Assembly (NCBI GenBank): GCA_018343915.1 | Contig: JABRWF010000006.1 | Coordinates: 3,720,001-3,784,000 of the forward strand | Direction: 5' to 3' | Length of the DNA stretch: 64,000 nt | Source of the DNA: Agroathelia rolfsii | Taxonomy: Eukaryota > Basidiomycota > Agaricomycetes > Amylocorticiales > Amylocorticiaceae | Part shown: positions 12,311 to 23,742 of the stretch, piece after piece | Numbering within the stretch: position 1 is the first letter of the stretch | Layout: the number at the start of each line of letters is the position of its first letter | Position numbers and translations under genes: made by a program | Notes under the pieces: model-generated | Seen by the model: the letters and a program-made list of their open reading frames with translations, nothing else | Databases searched by the model: none | Told to the model about the DNA's origin: nothing

Positions 12311-12891
12311 CATTTTTTGTAGCTCATATTTGCGCTGCGTCGTGATAAATTGCGCATATATCCTATTTTTATTAAAATTGGCATCATTTATAGTATGCGA
12401 CCGTAATGTACTTTGGTAGCTCTCCAAGTCGATGGTATACATTTGCTCAGATTCTGCTGTGCAACTGGAACCATGTTCCGCACATCCCATTGTCAATATT
12501 TGAATCCGAGTATTTGAGCCGAGATGTTTCAGTTGTGCAGATGCAGTTTTGCCTGTAGCTCAACCATATATATACATTCCAAATTTCTCTGACCAGATTT
12601 ATTAGTGTATTCATTAAATTTAGATTAGTATTTCTCTCGAGCGCGGTGATAAATAGCGAAACATCTGAGTTGTGAGTGTTTACAGAGATGGGGCTGTCGT
12701 TTCGGAGCTAAAGAAAACTAATCACGTGCCATGCCTCATTTACTTCCGACTTGAGCGGGAGCAAATTGGCATTAGTGGTGGCCCTGGGACTCTGCACTGG
12801 CATTCAGTTGGTGTTTCAGTTTCAGTGCCCTTCGCTGTAGTCACTGAGTAGTCCGTCTCGATTTTTGCATCTGCAGCGTCGACTAGCTTTG
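12311..12891. other. Upstream region of the PPR-like gene
   Basis: About 580 bp. A TATATATA run lies near 12566 and a CACGTG core near 12724. The last 250 bases are richer in GC. No other gene seen. Confidence 0.45.
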
Positions 12892-14733
12892 ATGCTTACA
12901 CGCCTTTCCTGGGCTCCTAGGACAGTAGCATTCAGAAAGCCTCTATCCACTTGCACTCGCTTCCTTTCAACTCGTCGTCCTACCCAAACTCCCAAGACCG
13001 CAGAGCAACCTACCCGCCCAGGACTACTCCGGAAGTATGAGAGCGCTCAGGCCCAGCCAGCAGGCGTGCGGATCAAGCGTATGCTCAACACAACAGACAG
13101 ACTTTTAAAGAGTGGCTTGCGTCATGATGCTATATTGTATCTCGAGTTCACTATCGACCGGGAACTGGCCATGGACAAAGAGACTCGCGCGAAGGCCCTA
13201 AACAGCTCCATTGCGCTCCTCCTTATGCATCGCGAGTATCAATATGCATGTCGACTTCTGGACCGTATCGAAAACGAACATCTCCCCATCGACGTCGGTA
13301 TCCGAGATGAAGTTGATGCCATGACTCATGTGCTGTCTGAACCAGTTGTCGGCAAGGCAGAAGTATTTTCACGTCTGCGCACCGTGTTCCAACGTCCGTC
13401 ACTCCGTGAGACGGTGATACAAGGCATGCTTAAGCTCATGTACAAGGACCTGGATCAGTCTTTGTCCCGTATTCAGGATATCTTGCGCATCTACATAGAC
13501 GCACGGGGACCAGACTACATACCATCCTACAAACTCGTCAACGACATTGTGTCTATCTGCGGGCGCACTGGTGACTTTGAGGCCGCCTTTGTCTGGCTGC
13601 GTCTCTACTCCCAGCGGTCCCCTGATCACCGCTACTCTGTGCCATACACCACACTCATGGAAGCCGCCATTGCGCGCGACCCAGAGGATAACACTGACCT
13701 GATTGATCGAATCATTAGCAAGATGGAGATTGATGGTGTCGCGCCGAATGTAACCACGTATAACGCTCTCCTCGCGAGTGCCCTTCAGCGCGACGACTTT
13801 GAACGCGTCGCCCAGTTGTATAACATCTTCATGGCCAACCGCTCCGCTCAAGCTTCGTCCATGCCGAACAACGTCACGTTCAACATTATGTTCCGTATGC
13901 GCTTGCGTGTGCTGAAGATGGACGCATGGCAGCAAAGGAAATACAAGATTCCGCCGAGCGTGACGCAACTCCCACTACGTAGGCTGTATGGCGACTTGGT
14001 TGAAGCGCTCATGATTGACAGCAGAGGCAGGACGTCCCGTAAGAGCTCTGTCGTCCGGACGTCGACACTCAACATGGCACTGAAGACGTTCCTCGAGGAT
14101 AAGGACTATGCAGGCGCGTTCCTTGTGTTACGCTCATTTATCGTATGTCGCCTCGACCCGGATACGTACACATACAACGTTGTTGTACGCAGTCTATGGA
14201 AGCGGCTCAGGAGGGACTGGTGGTGCGTCTCCAATAGTTATCGGAAACTTTGGGCGGCAAGGTTGCTAGGTATTCCGGAAAGGACGAAAGGGCTTACTCT
14301 CGAGACCCTCGAAACCATATATAAGTCTCTTCTGGACCAGCTGTCCATACATGACCCCTCGAAAAAGACATCACCAGCGTCTATGTCGCCAAAATTTGAA
14401 CGTACTCGTGTTATGGGTGTCCGGACCGCGTCGCTCAGCTTGCTGCACAAATTCTCCCAATGGAACGGCGAAGAGGAGAGCGACAAGGACTTAAAGTTGT
14501 TCAATCCCATCCCACTCACACGGATCGTTAAGCGTGCGGGCTTGGCTGCCCTCGTGGACAAGGTCGGGCGCAACGATTCGTCTGTAACGGCCGTCTTTTC
14601 CCGGGCTGTTACGGAGGCAAAGCAGGAGATGGTTCCCCGCATGCCCCTCATGGCTATCAGGAAGAAGGCAATCGATCGTAGAGGGGCGTTTTCCAGATTG
14701 CCTAGCAAGATGAGGGAGGGTCGTCGACACTGA
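12892..14733 (+). CDS. Mitochondrial pentatricopeptide-repeat-like protein
   Basis: Single-exon gene of 613 residues, unusual here because nearly all neighbours are intron-rich. The N-terminus is rich in Arg/Ser/Thr and lacks acidic residues (MLTRLSWAPRTVAFRK..STRRP), as expected for a mitochondrial presequence. The middle holds helical repeats of PPR type, clearest at about residues 284-315 (PNVTTYNALLASALQRDDF) and again near 420 (DPDTYTYNVVVRSL). Such proteins bind organellar RNA and act in its processing, stability or translation. ATG 12892 was chosen because the open frame upstream has only non-ATG codons. Codon use is more GC-rich than in the surrounding accessory genes. The exact RNA target cannot be inferred. 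Confidence 0.85.
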   Translation: MLTRLSWAPRTVAFRKPLSTCTRFLSTRRPTQTPKTAEQPTRPGLLRKYESAQAQPAGVRIKRMLNTTDRLLKSGLRHDAILYLEFTIDRELAMDKETRAKALNSSIALLLMHREYQYACRLLDRIENEHLPIDVGIRDEVDAMTHVLSEPVVGKAEVFSRLRTVFQRPSLRETVIQGMLKLMYKDLDQSLSRIQDILRIYIDARGPDYIPSYKLVNDIVSICGRTGDFEAAFVWLRLYSQRSPDHRYSVPYTTLMEAAIARDPEDNTDLIDRIISKMEIDGVAPNVTTYNALLASALQRDDFERVAQLYNIFMANRSAQASSMPNNVTFNIMFRMRLRVLKMDAWQQRKYKIPPSVTQLPLRRLYGDLVEALMIDSRGRTSRKSSVVRTSTLNMALKTFLEDKDYAGAFLVLRSFIVCRLDPDTYTYNVVVRSLWKRLRRDWWCVSNSYRKLWAARLLGIPERTKGLTLETLETIYKSLLDQLSIHDPSKKTSPASMSPKFERTRVMGVRTASLSLLHKFSQWNGEEESDKDLKLFNPIPLTRIVKRAGLAALVDKVGRNDSSVTAVFSRAVTEAKQEMVPRMPLMAIRKKAIDRRGAFSRLPSKMREGRRH

Positions 14734-15636
14734 TCATCGGTGGCAGCTGGGATATTAGCATTGCATCCGACCATGAATGTATAACTCCCACCTAGGTATG
14801 TTGAAGCTCTCTCTGTCCTATTAAAGCGCCTTCTAATTTCTGTCTTGATTGTGCTACGTAGCCCTCCGGTCCTTACCGCACGCGACGTCAGGAGTTCTTC
14901 GTCGCATACCAAGAGGGTCTGGTGCCCACTTCATGTTCTTCCCTTCGGTCCGTCGGAGAGTTTGTGGGCACCTTCCGAGAACACGGGCCTCCGTGGATCC
15001 CCATCATCGTTCCTTGGGCCTGGAGCTGCTGAATCTATTAGAGGATGTTGACTATTTTCACGTCACATGAAAAAAGTCGGTGGCGTCTTTTTAACTACGA
15101 ACGACGCCTATGCCGACAAGTATCATATTCCCATGCAAACACGTTGCATATAGTATTAGAGTAATAATTTTTTTTTTAAATCACAAGTATCCAGTTTAGG
15201 TCGCTCGTCCACCCTTCACAAGCCACGTGAAAAGGAGTCGATAGTTTTAAGCTATACTGTGTCCGGCCTACTGCGGTCCGACAGGTTAAGTGCTGCGGAC
15301 CGTCGCTCCGGTGAAATGATGACTTCAACGCTCAATCAAAAATGACGATGACAACGATAGATGAGCTCTACCCAGCTAAGTAAGGGCAGCAGTAGCAGCT
15401 AGTTCTGATGGTATGGATACCTGATCCTGAGACGATGAATAGGGGGATAGAGCAGATAATCGATTGCGACCACCTGGCTCCTGATTCGATGAGGTGATGA
15501 TGGGGATAAACCAAATTGGGAGATTTTGGGCGGGCGCAAAGCCGTTCTTTGGCTCCGCGCTCGCTGTTTCATTTCCTCTCTTAAACCTCAACCACTACTA
15601 CCACCAAACACCATCGTCAAATCCTCTTAACTCGAC
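14734..15636. other. Intergenic region upstream of aldolase
   Basis: About 900 bp. The 3' UTR of the PPR-like gene is followed by the promoter of the aldolase gene, with a pyrimidine-rich and A-rich leader directly before the ATG at 15637. A CACGTG core occurs near 15224. Short frames at 14845-15070 look like chance. Confidence 0.5.
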
Positions 15637-17370
15637 ATGGGTCTCCTTGAAATTGTTCCCGTATGTGCTTTGCTACAGGCTGTGACACTCTGATCGCTCG
15701 ACGCGTCTCTAATCTCTCTTTTTATCAGGCTGGTGTTTTGACTGGCGACAACGTTCGCAAAGTCTTCGAATATGCAAGGGAGAAGCAGGTGCGTTTTATA
15801 CTAGTTTTCAGTTGTAAATATTCTCTTATCTGATCCGTCTCCGTTACTCTAGTTCGCCATCCCGGCAAGTATCTCGTCTCCTAAGAATCGGTGCATATAT
15901 GCTGATCATCGAAACCCTTCACCTCTTCCCATTCAAACTTTCCGATATCTAGGCGATCGTAAGTCCCATGTCTAATCCCCCTCCTACTCTTTCTATTTCA
16001 CAAGAATCCTTCCACTTAATCTCCACCCTCTTTTTAGAACGTCACCTCCTCGTCCACTGCTAATGCAGTTCTAGAGGCCGCCAGGTGCGGTTTTACGCTT
16101 TTGATCTTTCTCGATCTTAAATGATTTTTTTTTTCTTCTCTTAGGGACATCAAGGCTCCGATCATCTTGCAGGTTTCCCAGGGTGGCAGCGCCTACTTCG
16201 CTGGCAAGGGTCTTGCCAACGACAAGCAGCAGGCCTCCATCACGGGTGCCATCGCTGCTGCGCACCACATCCGTACCGTCTCCAAGGCCTATGGCGTGTA
16301 CGTACTAGCCTTACTCTTGTTTTCCTCAGAGATGTCGATTCAACTTGTTTACGAACTTTTACAGTCCCGTGATCTTGCACAGCGACCACTGCGCTGAAAA
16401 ACTTCTGCCATGGTTCGATGGCATGCTCGCTGCCGACCAAGAATACTACAACCAGCACCAGGAGCCACTGTTCTCTTCGCACATGCTTGACCTTTCTGAG
16501 GAGCCCAAGGAGCAGAACATCGCCACCTGCGCCAAGTACTTCGAGAAGATGGGTCCGCTTGGTCTCTGGCTTGAGATGGAGATCGGTATCACCGGTGGCG
16601 AGGAGGATGGTGTTGACAACACGGGCGTTGACAACGCTTCGCTTTACACGCAGCCCAAGGACATTTACGATGTTTATAAGGCACTTTCGAAGATCTCACC
16701 CAACTTCAGCATTGCTGCTGCCTTCGGTAATGTTCACGGTGTCTACAAGCCAGGTAATGTCAAGCTCAGGCCTGAGCTTCTTGATGAGCACCAGAAGTAT
16801 ACGGCTGGCCAGATCGGCAAGGAGAAGCCTCTGTAAGTCATACTCACTCTGTGGCGGTCAGGCTGTCCTTACACTCTGCGGTGTTTAGGTTCCTCGTTTT
16901 CCACGGTGGATCCGGCTCGACTAAGGAGGAGATCAAGACTGCTGTGTCCCACGGTGTTGTAAAGATGAACGTTGACACTGGTAATGATTCTTTCCCCGCG
17001 GTAGCTACGTCATAACAATGCTAAATTTTTGCCAGACACTCAATTCGCTTACCTCGCGGGTATCCGCGTATGTGCCCTCTCATTGATTCTAATATGTGTA
17101 CATCCTATTTACTCAATTTACTATTTTTTCCTGCAGAACTTTGTTGAATCCAAGAAGGGTTACCTCCAAACCCAGGTAGGCAATCCTGAGGGCCCTGACA
17201 AGCCCAACAAGAAGGTACGTCTATATCTCACATGGCCCAACCCCGACTCGTTGACTAACTTCCTTGTACAGTACTACGACCCCCGTGTTTGGGTCCGTGA
17301 AGGCGAGAAGACTCTTGTTGAGCGCGTCAAGGAGGCTTGTGCCGACCTTGGTAACGTGAACCGCCTCTAA
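15637..17370 (+). CDS. FBA1: Fructose-bisphosphate aldolase, class II (zinc-dependent)
   Basis: Cytosolic glycolytic/gluconeogenic enzyme that splits fructose 1,6-bisphosphate into dihydroxyacetone phosphate and glyceraldehyde 3-phosphate. Exons: 15637-15660, 15729-15788, 15853-15864, 15953-15958, 16038-16084, 16145-16297, 16365-16832, 16889-16980, 17036-17067, 17137-17214, 17272-17370; 356 residues, normal for fungal class II enzymes. Motifs: FAIPAINVTSSST, catalytic Asp108 and zinc His109 in HSDHC, EIGITGGEEDGV, FHGGSGS, NPEGPDKPNKK and DPRVWVREGEK. Exon 4 is only 6 nt (Ala-Ile), and the intron before it begins with GC (GCAAGT); together they are the only way to obtain the invariant FAIPAINV. 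Ends 187 bp from the convergent HRI1 gene. Confidence 0.97.
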
Positions 17371-17557
17371 AATAATAGCTTATCACACATAGTAAGATGT
17401 TTGGAGAAAACGGGAGAAAACGGAAGCATGCGATATCTACTATTACCCAAACGACAATGTAGCAGTACAATAAAACGAAATTCTGTGAAACATATATAGA
17501 AGAATAACATCTATCCTTTGTACAATTGACGTTTACTGTAAGCATGGTGCCCGTACA

Positions 17558-18295
17558 TTATGTTTGCCAAACTTCTTGGATGATCCATGAGCCATTCCGT
17601 CCACCTACGACGCCGCCCCCCTCATATCGAAGACTTCTTCCCCCCAAAGACCCATCAACATTCCCAAACGAATATACCGGTTTCCCTTGCTCAGTCCTCC
17701 ACGCCCAATCTTCCCCTATGCCCATCATATGCGCTCCGATCATACCGACGAACGCCTTTCCGTCCTCGCGCTCCCAGAACTGTACCATCGTGCCAGGCGG
17801 GAGGTCTTCGTCCACCCAGATTTCTTCGTGTGACTCAATCTGACCGGTTTTCGGATTCAGCATCATACCGTGCTCTATGCAGCGCAGAGGGTTGGCGGGG
17901 TCCATGTAAACCGTGCCTTCATCTTTATCAGAGCTATGAACGAGTTTCGACTTATCCGATCCAAGAAGATCGGAAGAGCCAGAGCGGTGCGAGTCAACAA
18001 TATGACTCCATGTACAATGCGATTTCCCTTATTTTCGATAAATGAATTGAGATCCAACAAAGGAAGAGAAGAGAGATGTAGAACATGCGCTATATGCACA
18101 CATAGGCATCGTCTAACCTTGCTCATCCCCTGGTACACTCGTCCTGGTTCCCGCAAATGCCCAGTCTAGCTTTCCTATCTCAAGATTAACTCTGATATCA
18201 AGAAAGTAACGTTTCCCCGTGAGAACTAGGACATCACAGTCCTCGCTGGCGGCGCCCCCATTCCATGCGATGCTGATACGTCGGGAGATAGACAT
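17558..18295 (-). CDS. HRI1: HRI1-family protein
   Basis: Small fungal protein of the HRI1 family, of unknown molecular function. Exons complement(join(17558..18027,18118..18295)), 215 residues. Evidence: N-terminal MSISRRISIAWNGG, DWAFAGTRTSVPGDEQ near the end of exon 1, WSHIVDS early in exon 2, and the second half with NPKTGQIESHEEIWVDEDL, all as I remember them from the family. The acceptor at 18028 was chosen because reading further upstream hits a stop and because it yields the HCTWSHIVDS segment. Convergent with FBA1. A decayed copy of the first ~30 codons lies at 23140-23232, showing that this 5' end was included in the duplication of the adjacent F-box gene. Confidence 0.82.
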
Positions 18296-18774
18296 GATGG
18301 TTGATGCAACAATATTTTGCTGTGTTTAAGTTAAAATTAATACATCACATCGATGCAAACACCTGTGAAGTTCAATGGAAAATAATATTATGTCGTTCAG
18401 CACGCCAGATGTGACCGGATTATGAATAAATTCCGAGGATAAGTCATTTCAAATATGAATGGCTGTCTTTTCAGGGTTGTGCAAGTATAATCAAATAGAT
18501 CTACAACTTTGATTTATACGCAGTAAAGACATGAAATGGATGTGAAAAAGGGGCTGTAGGAGGCTAACATATCAATAAGTACTACTTGGTACTGGTGGGA
18601 TGTGCGACGTAAGCCTTTGTACATCAATCCGAGGACAGGTGTCGGATCAGCGAGTAGATTCAGTTGGGACATCCCTGGACAGTTGGGCCTGGGTCTGTGG
18701 AAATGAGTCAAGTAACGATAATTTACCATTCTTGGAGAAAAGGGGATCAAACTAACCAGGCTGTGAGTTGTAGG

Positions 18775-21265
18775 TCACTTTGCTGAATCTTTTGAGGGAT
18801 AAACCATGATGCGAATGGATGGAATAGGATTGTATATCGTGGGGCGAATATAGTCATCTGGCTCTACGGGCCGATCAAGCTGATGCCTAATTGAAAAATA
18901 CCTGCTAGGAATATGTCATCTTTGCAGCGGAATATTGCTTACTTTCTACGTAAGTGGTCGCCTTTACCATGGAATGGTATCACGTTATCGCAGTATGTGC
19001 ACCACATATCAACGTCAGAATTGTATTCTAAGGAGCTTCTGACTTGCGCCATCTCATCGTTATCCAGCAACCGAAAGCTAAGCAATCGGTCAGTTTCCAG
19101 TAATCTCCATGAAACGTAAATCATGCTCAGACCAGTCATGCTGATGGTTTATCTGTTACAGAAATAAAATATTGGCGTTAAAGAAACATAGATCGAAAAG
19201 TACAGCGAACCATAAGTCGCCAGTTCCTAGCGGCAAACATTCCCTCACTATCGCGCTGGCAAACGTTGGACTCGAACCATGGATCCAATGGATCCATTTC
19301 ATCAATAGTTGTCGTGGCCGGATCGAGGTTGCACATAGATACAACCCATGCTGCCATCTTGGAAATGTGTGGACTGTAATAAACATCAGGGAATCCTCCA
19401 TGAGGGACGTCGCAGAGCAAATCCCAGGGGCTTCGTTGAAGTGGTAATAAGCCTTCTCGGGGGCTCTTGTATGCATGCTGGTGTCTAGCCATGCGACGAA
19501 AATCGATAGCATCTTGGCATCCTTTGCAACAGAACATATTTGTAGCGAGCATGAGATCGAAAGGCTCTGTTGGGATCTGGATTCCTAGGCCGCTAAAGTC
19601 ATCAGTGACTTGGAATTGGATCATTCTCAAAGCCAGTATTTCCTGCTCTTCCATCCAACTAACGAGAAGCGCCTTCAACCCGGACATTGCATCGTCAAAT
19701 TCTGCAATAGTGACTCCAGCCGCAATAGATTTGGGGTTGCGATTGATCACCTCTTTAAATGATGGGAATTCCATGATATCTTCGAGATGAGGAAGCCTAT
19801 TTAGACAGTATAGACTAAACCGCTGTTTGCAAAAATCCCGATATCGCTCCGAAAATATCTCCTGGAGAGAATATGCCTTTTTCTATGGGCAAGATCAAAA
19901 TGCTTTTGTTCGAGTTTCTTTACGACATCGATGATTGGAGCTTTAATATCGTTCCAGGCTGAATGTCTTATAAATTAGGACGGGATATTTTGACAAAACA
20001 GAAAGGTACGTACACTCTTCGGTCAAAAGCATTGGTTCGTGTACCAAGTTGTGTCGTTTTAATTCTTTTTTAAACGCCGTACTACCGAGAGTGTCCTTAA
20101 TATCGAATTCACATGGTAGTTCTTTCAATTTTTGAATGATACTGGTAAAATAAGTTCAAGCCTGATACATCATTAAATATCCCTTGCGTGGGGAACTTAC
20201 AATCTTAGTCTTTGGGATCGAATAATACCCTTCCTCTTGTTTTCTTCCTTCAAATATTGTGTACACCATGCCCTGCATTCGGGTACAACCTGTGGTATGA
20301 AACCTGAGTAAATCAACGAAAACCCCCAAAAAAGGAAAAGGAAAGCAAACTCGTTTTCTATTGTACACAGACTTGACTCTGGAACCGATGTATTCTACCA
20401 AAGCTGGATCATTGGACTTCAATGATTGAATATGTTGAAGAACTTGATCATATTCCTTTTTTAAGCAATATAATCTCCGCACTATGATAGTCAGTCGACC
20501 CAAGAGAGGATGAGGTGTATAAAAAGCGCTAACTCTTTTTGAAGCATGAAACAAGGTTGTCCCAGTGGCAGCCCCATACAAGACTACAACCTTCTGGCGG
20601 TATTAATTTAATTCTACTGAGAAAAGAGTGAGCATATTTTAAAACGAACATAGATGTTATCAACATGCTTGCTATGAAAACAGTTGTCGCAAACTCTTAT
20701 TCGCAACTCCCAGTTGATATTATTAGTATCCTCTGCAAAACAAGTCTGGAATGGAGGGAAACATATTGTTATTATTCTGGGAACACCCAAAGAAATCGAC
20801 CGACATGACAATAAGAAGAGAAACATAGATGAGCCCACGAAGGTAGACTCATTTCCTGCAAGGCCAATAAAACGAGTAAACGATCTATTGTTTTGAAAAG
20901 ATAATGCATGTATCTAGATACCTCTGGACAATTTGGTAGGTTTGGAACAAGATTTAAGCTTTCTTTCCAAACTCGAGCTGCTGAGCGACTCAATAGTATG
21001 CATCTGACCGATTTAGTGGACCTTGAGAGATGAAGCAGGTCAAGTGGCTCCAGCAAACAAAATATCTGGACACTCTCATCTCAGGATATGTCTATATCAG
21101 AAAGGTTTTCCAAATACAAAATTCATATAGCACATCCAAAGGTAAGCCGGAGAAATCAAGCTTCTTGTTTAGCGCATTGTATCCATCGCTGTGATCTTAC
21201 CCTTCATGAAGGTATTTGTGCTTAACGTTTTCGTTTCGTGAAACCTGAATCCGGCTTCCGTTCAT
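18775..21265 (-). pseudogene. F-box gene, proximal tandem copy, decayed
   Basis: Paralogue of the F-box gene at 23743-26260, recognisable along its whole length: an F-box (LEPLDLLHLSRSTKSVR..), a Cys-bearing ELRIRVCDNC motif, a Cys/His-rich segment (NMFCCKGCQDAIDF..RHQHAY) and a tail with DMWCTYCDNVIPFH and LDRPVEPDDYIRP. Three lesions relative to the intact copy: codon 23 is TAA (21197-21199; CCA in the other copy); the donor after VLYE reads TTTTGT where the other copy has GTTTGT; and one base is missing near 19860, shifting the frame into a stop. The frame at 19178-19774 remains open, so the decay seems fairly recent. The 3' end at 18775 is inferred from the last open frame. Confidence 0.75.
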
Positions 21266-21459
21266 GACGAATGAAACATATAATCTCTAATTCATGCAAA
21301 TATCTCCTTCTAGAAATGGGAGAGGCAGGACTTTTGACTGTTTCGGTATCTTCGGTGTAGCTTTAAGTATCATGAGAGTTGGAAGGGACAACGTGGTGGC
21401 CACACGTGGTGCAGTCATAGCGGAGTTTCGGCAGCTTCCATCCCGGTGGCGCCAGTAAT

Positions 21460-23049
21460 ATTTAGTATCTCATTAGTATTATCATACAACAGATCCGTCA
21501 AGTTCAGTGTACACTACCCCTAAACTAAGAAGGCGAGATCTTAGGATGAGAACATGTTATCAAGAATGGAATCATAGTCATTGAAATAGCAATTAATACT
21601 AGTAGCTTACTTATGATGGCATCGGCCATGGTCAAGCACCTGAAGTGAAAACCGACTAAAGTGTATACCGCTAAAAGCTGTTTTGAGAATTGAAATATTG
21701 GACAAGTTTTCATGCCAAATACACTGCCAGCACCTATTTTTACTGTAGCTATTCAATTTGAGAAGACGGTAAATTACAAACAATAGTTACAATTATTCAA
21801 GAGTCTCCAGCCCATTTTCTCTGTCTACTACATTTCTAACAAGATGACAGTCATGGCATACAACTGGGATTATCAGTACGATAAGTATATTTATAGGAAC
21901 ATAAAAATGTAATTCCATTTCCTTGTATACAGCATCGTCCTAACTTTTAGTACCGTGAAAACACCTTGCAGATTTCCTTGGTCGCAAAATCACGGTATCT
22001 GAATATAATCATGTTATGTCTGTTGTGGTATAAAAATGGAGAGAGTGTATTATTGCCAGTAAACGGCCTTTTCCACGATGCAATCTTAATTAGTTGTTAG
22101 TAAACTTACTGCAAGTAGTTGACTCATGAAGTCAATCATTTTGAAATCCCGGGTTTTGGCTCACATTGAATTATTCATCATGAAATGTCTGTCACATAAT
22201 TTCATATAGGCACATAAACACAAAAAGGTGCCTAGAACCTATAAAGTATCTAACCGGAGCCAATGCTTTCTGGGATAGTAGTAGTCTACCTGGTCTTCAG
22301 TATACAAAACAGTCTATAGGCACGCACCTTATAATTTGTCAGTTCTGCAATGCGGAATGAATTACAAGTTATTTGCAGTGCCGAAATTGAAGGGAACAGA
22401 AGTAATAGACCTTTAAATCAATAGCTAGGTTATGACTAGCACCATGAAATACCTCATGAAGACTATTTCATGGCGGAACATTCATGATTGACAGTGCTTA
22501 AGCATGTGTCTTTGGTCCATGCTAGGGTGCTAAGCAGAGAGGGTGTGCAATGTAGGATATCACGCATATTGGAGCGAAAGCGTACAGCGCTTTTCGAGCT
22601 CAGCCGGATAACGACCTATGGGGAGATTAAGAGAGCAGCAACGGGTGGGAGCAATCCGCCTTGCTGCCTCATCTCTCACTGCAAACTACCAGGCCATGTT
22701 AAGTAGAAGGGAAAGAAAAGGGGAGGAGGAGATAGGGAGGTTTGAAGTAGCTATTGTGTTAGGATGATGTAGTGCTTTGCGAGGCACATGCTTGTCTTAT
22801 GCATTTTAAAAATAATTATACCTGATGTCTGTATAGTTCTCATCTTTTTCTGTTGGAAGTTGACTATCACAGGACTAATAATTGATAGAATGACAATACA
22901 TGATGCAATGATGTACAAAAAGAGAGAAGGTTTTGCGGTAAAGGAAAAGTCAATTTAAGAAACGTGTTAGTTATGATAGGAAAATGGTCCTTTTGGTGAT
23001 GAAGAAATAACAAAAGAGACGAGCATGACAAGGGTGCAGTGGGTGAAAT
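21460..23049. other. Spacer between the duplicated F-box blocks
   Basis: About 1.6 kb with no counterpart in the other copy and no recognised gene. The frame at 22488-22706 has no known motif. It lies between the two arms of the 3.3 kb tandem duplication. Confidence 0.45.
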
Positions 23050-23096
23050 TGAATGAGCACAGTTCGACATTTCTGTAGGTGTCGTTTTATTATTGA
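23050..23096 (-). mobile_element. Helitron-like repeat 5' terminus
   Basis: On the minus strand it reads TCAATAATAAAACGACACC from 23096, the same terminus as at 12176. It is preceded by A, as Helitron insertion between A and T would give. The downstream (minus) end could not be located. It sits at the inner edge of the HRI1 relic and may have truncated it. Confidence 0.45.
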
Positions 23097-23139
23097 TCAA
23101 TTACAACTAAAAGGACTTTTTTTGCCATGTGAAGTACGG

Positions 23140-23232
23140 GTCCCTACTAGTATTAATAAAGTAACGTTTTCTACTGTCCTTGCTTGCCATGACCCCATTC
23201 CATGCAGTACTAGCACGTCGGGAGATGTACAT
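23140..23232 (-). pseudogene. HRI1 5'-end relic
   Basis: Minus-strand reading from 23232 gives M-ISRR-S-AWNG and, after a gap, KRYF, aligning with residues 1-35 of HRI1 (MSISRRISIAWNGG..GKRYF). The bases around the start (CGTCGGGAGAT-ACATGATGGTT on plus) are nearly identical to those around 18295. About 30 bases of HRI1 exon 1 are missing and nothing downstream of exon 1 survives. It stands about 510 bp from the end of the distal F-box gene, as intact HRI1 stands about 480 bp from the proximal one. Confidence 0.78.
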
Positions 23233-23742
23233 GATGGTTAATTCAATCTTCTGCTGTAATCAATATATTACGTAGTTATACACACCTATGCAATATAATA
23301 ATACAAAATAATTCTTCGTTACTTAGCACCTCGGATTCGACTCAATTATGGACCGCTGGGAAACCCGAGGAGAAGATATCCTTCATGTAAGCCTAGGCTT
23401 TGTGGACTAGATGATATTTCCTGAAAGATTCAGAATCCATTTTCAAATAAGGATAGTGATATTTTCCAGGCTATGCAGGGAGTTAAACAAATGACAATGT
23501 CTTCAAAAACGCTGATACAAAAATGGCATGATAAGGTTACAAGAAAGGGGATACAGGTAAGTCAACATAACATGGATACTCAGGTATGAGTGGCGACGCG
23601 AGCCTTTGTATACCAATCTGAGTAAAAATGCTATAAAGTAGCAAATCAAGAGTAAAAATTCAAAATAGGGCTCCTTGGGAAGCATAATCCATGTCTAAGA
23701 AAGTAAACAAAATAACGATAAATTTTATAATTTACTATCTTT

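Noticed and set aside
13399..14912. Long minus-strand frames (13399-13968 and 14238-14912)
   Set aside because: They are antisense to the PPR-like gene, have no family motif and the composition of a shadow frame.
16418..16888. Long plus frame of 156 codons
   Set aside because: It is an alternative frame of the largest aldolase exon.
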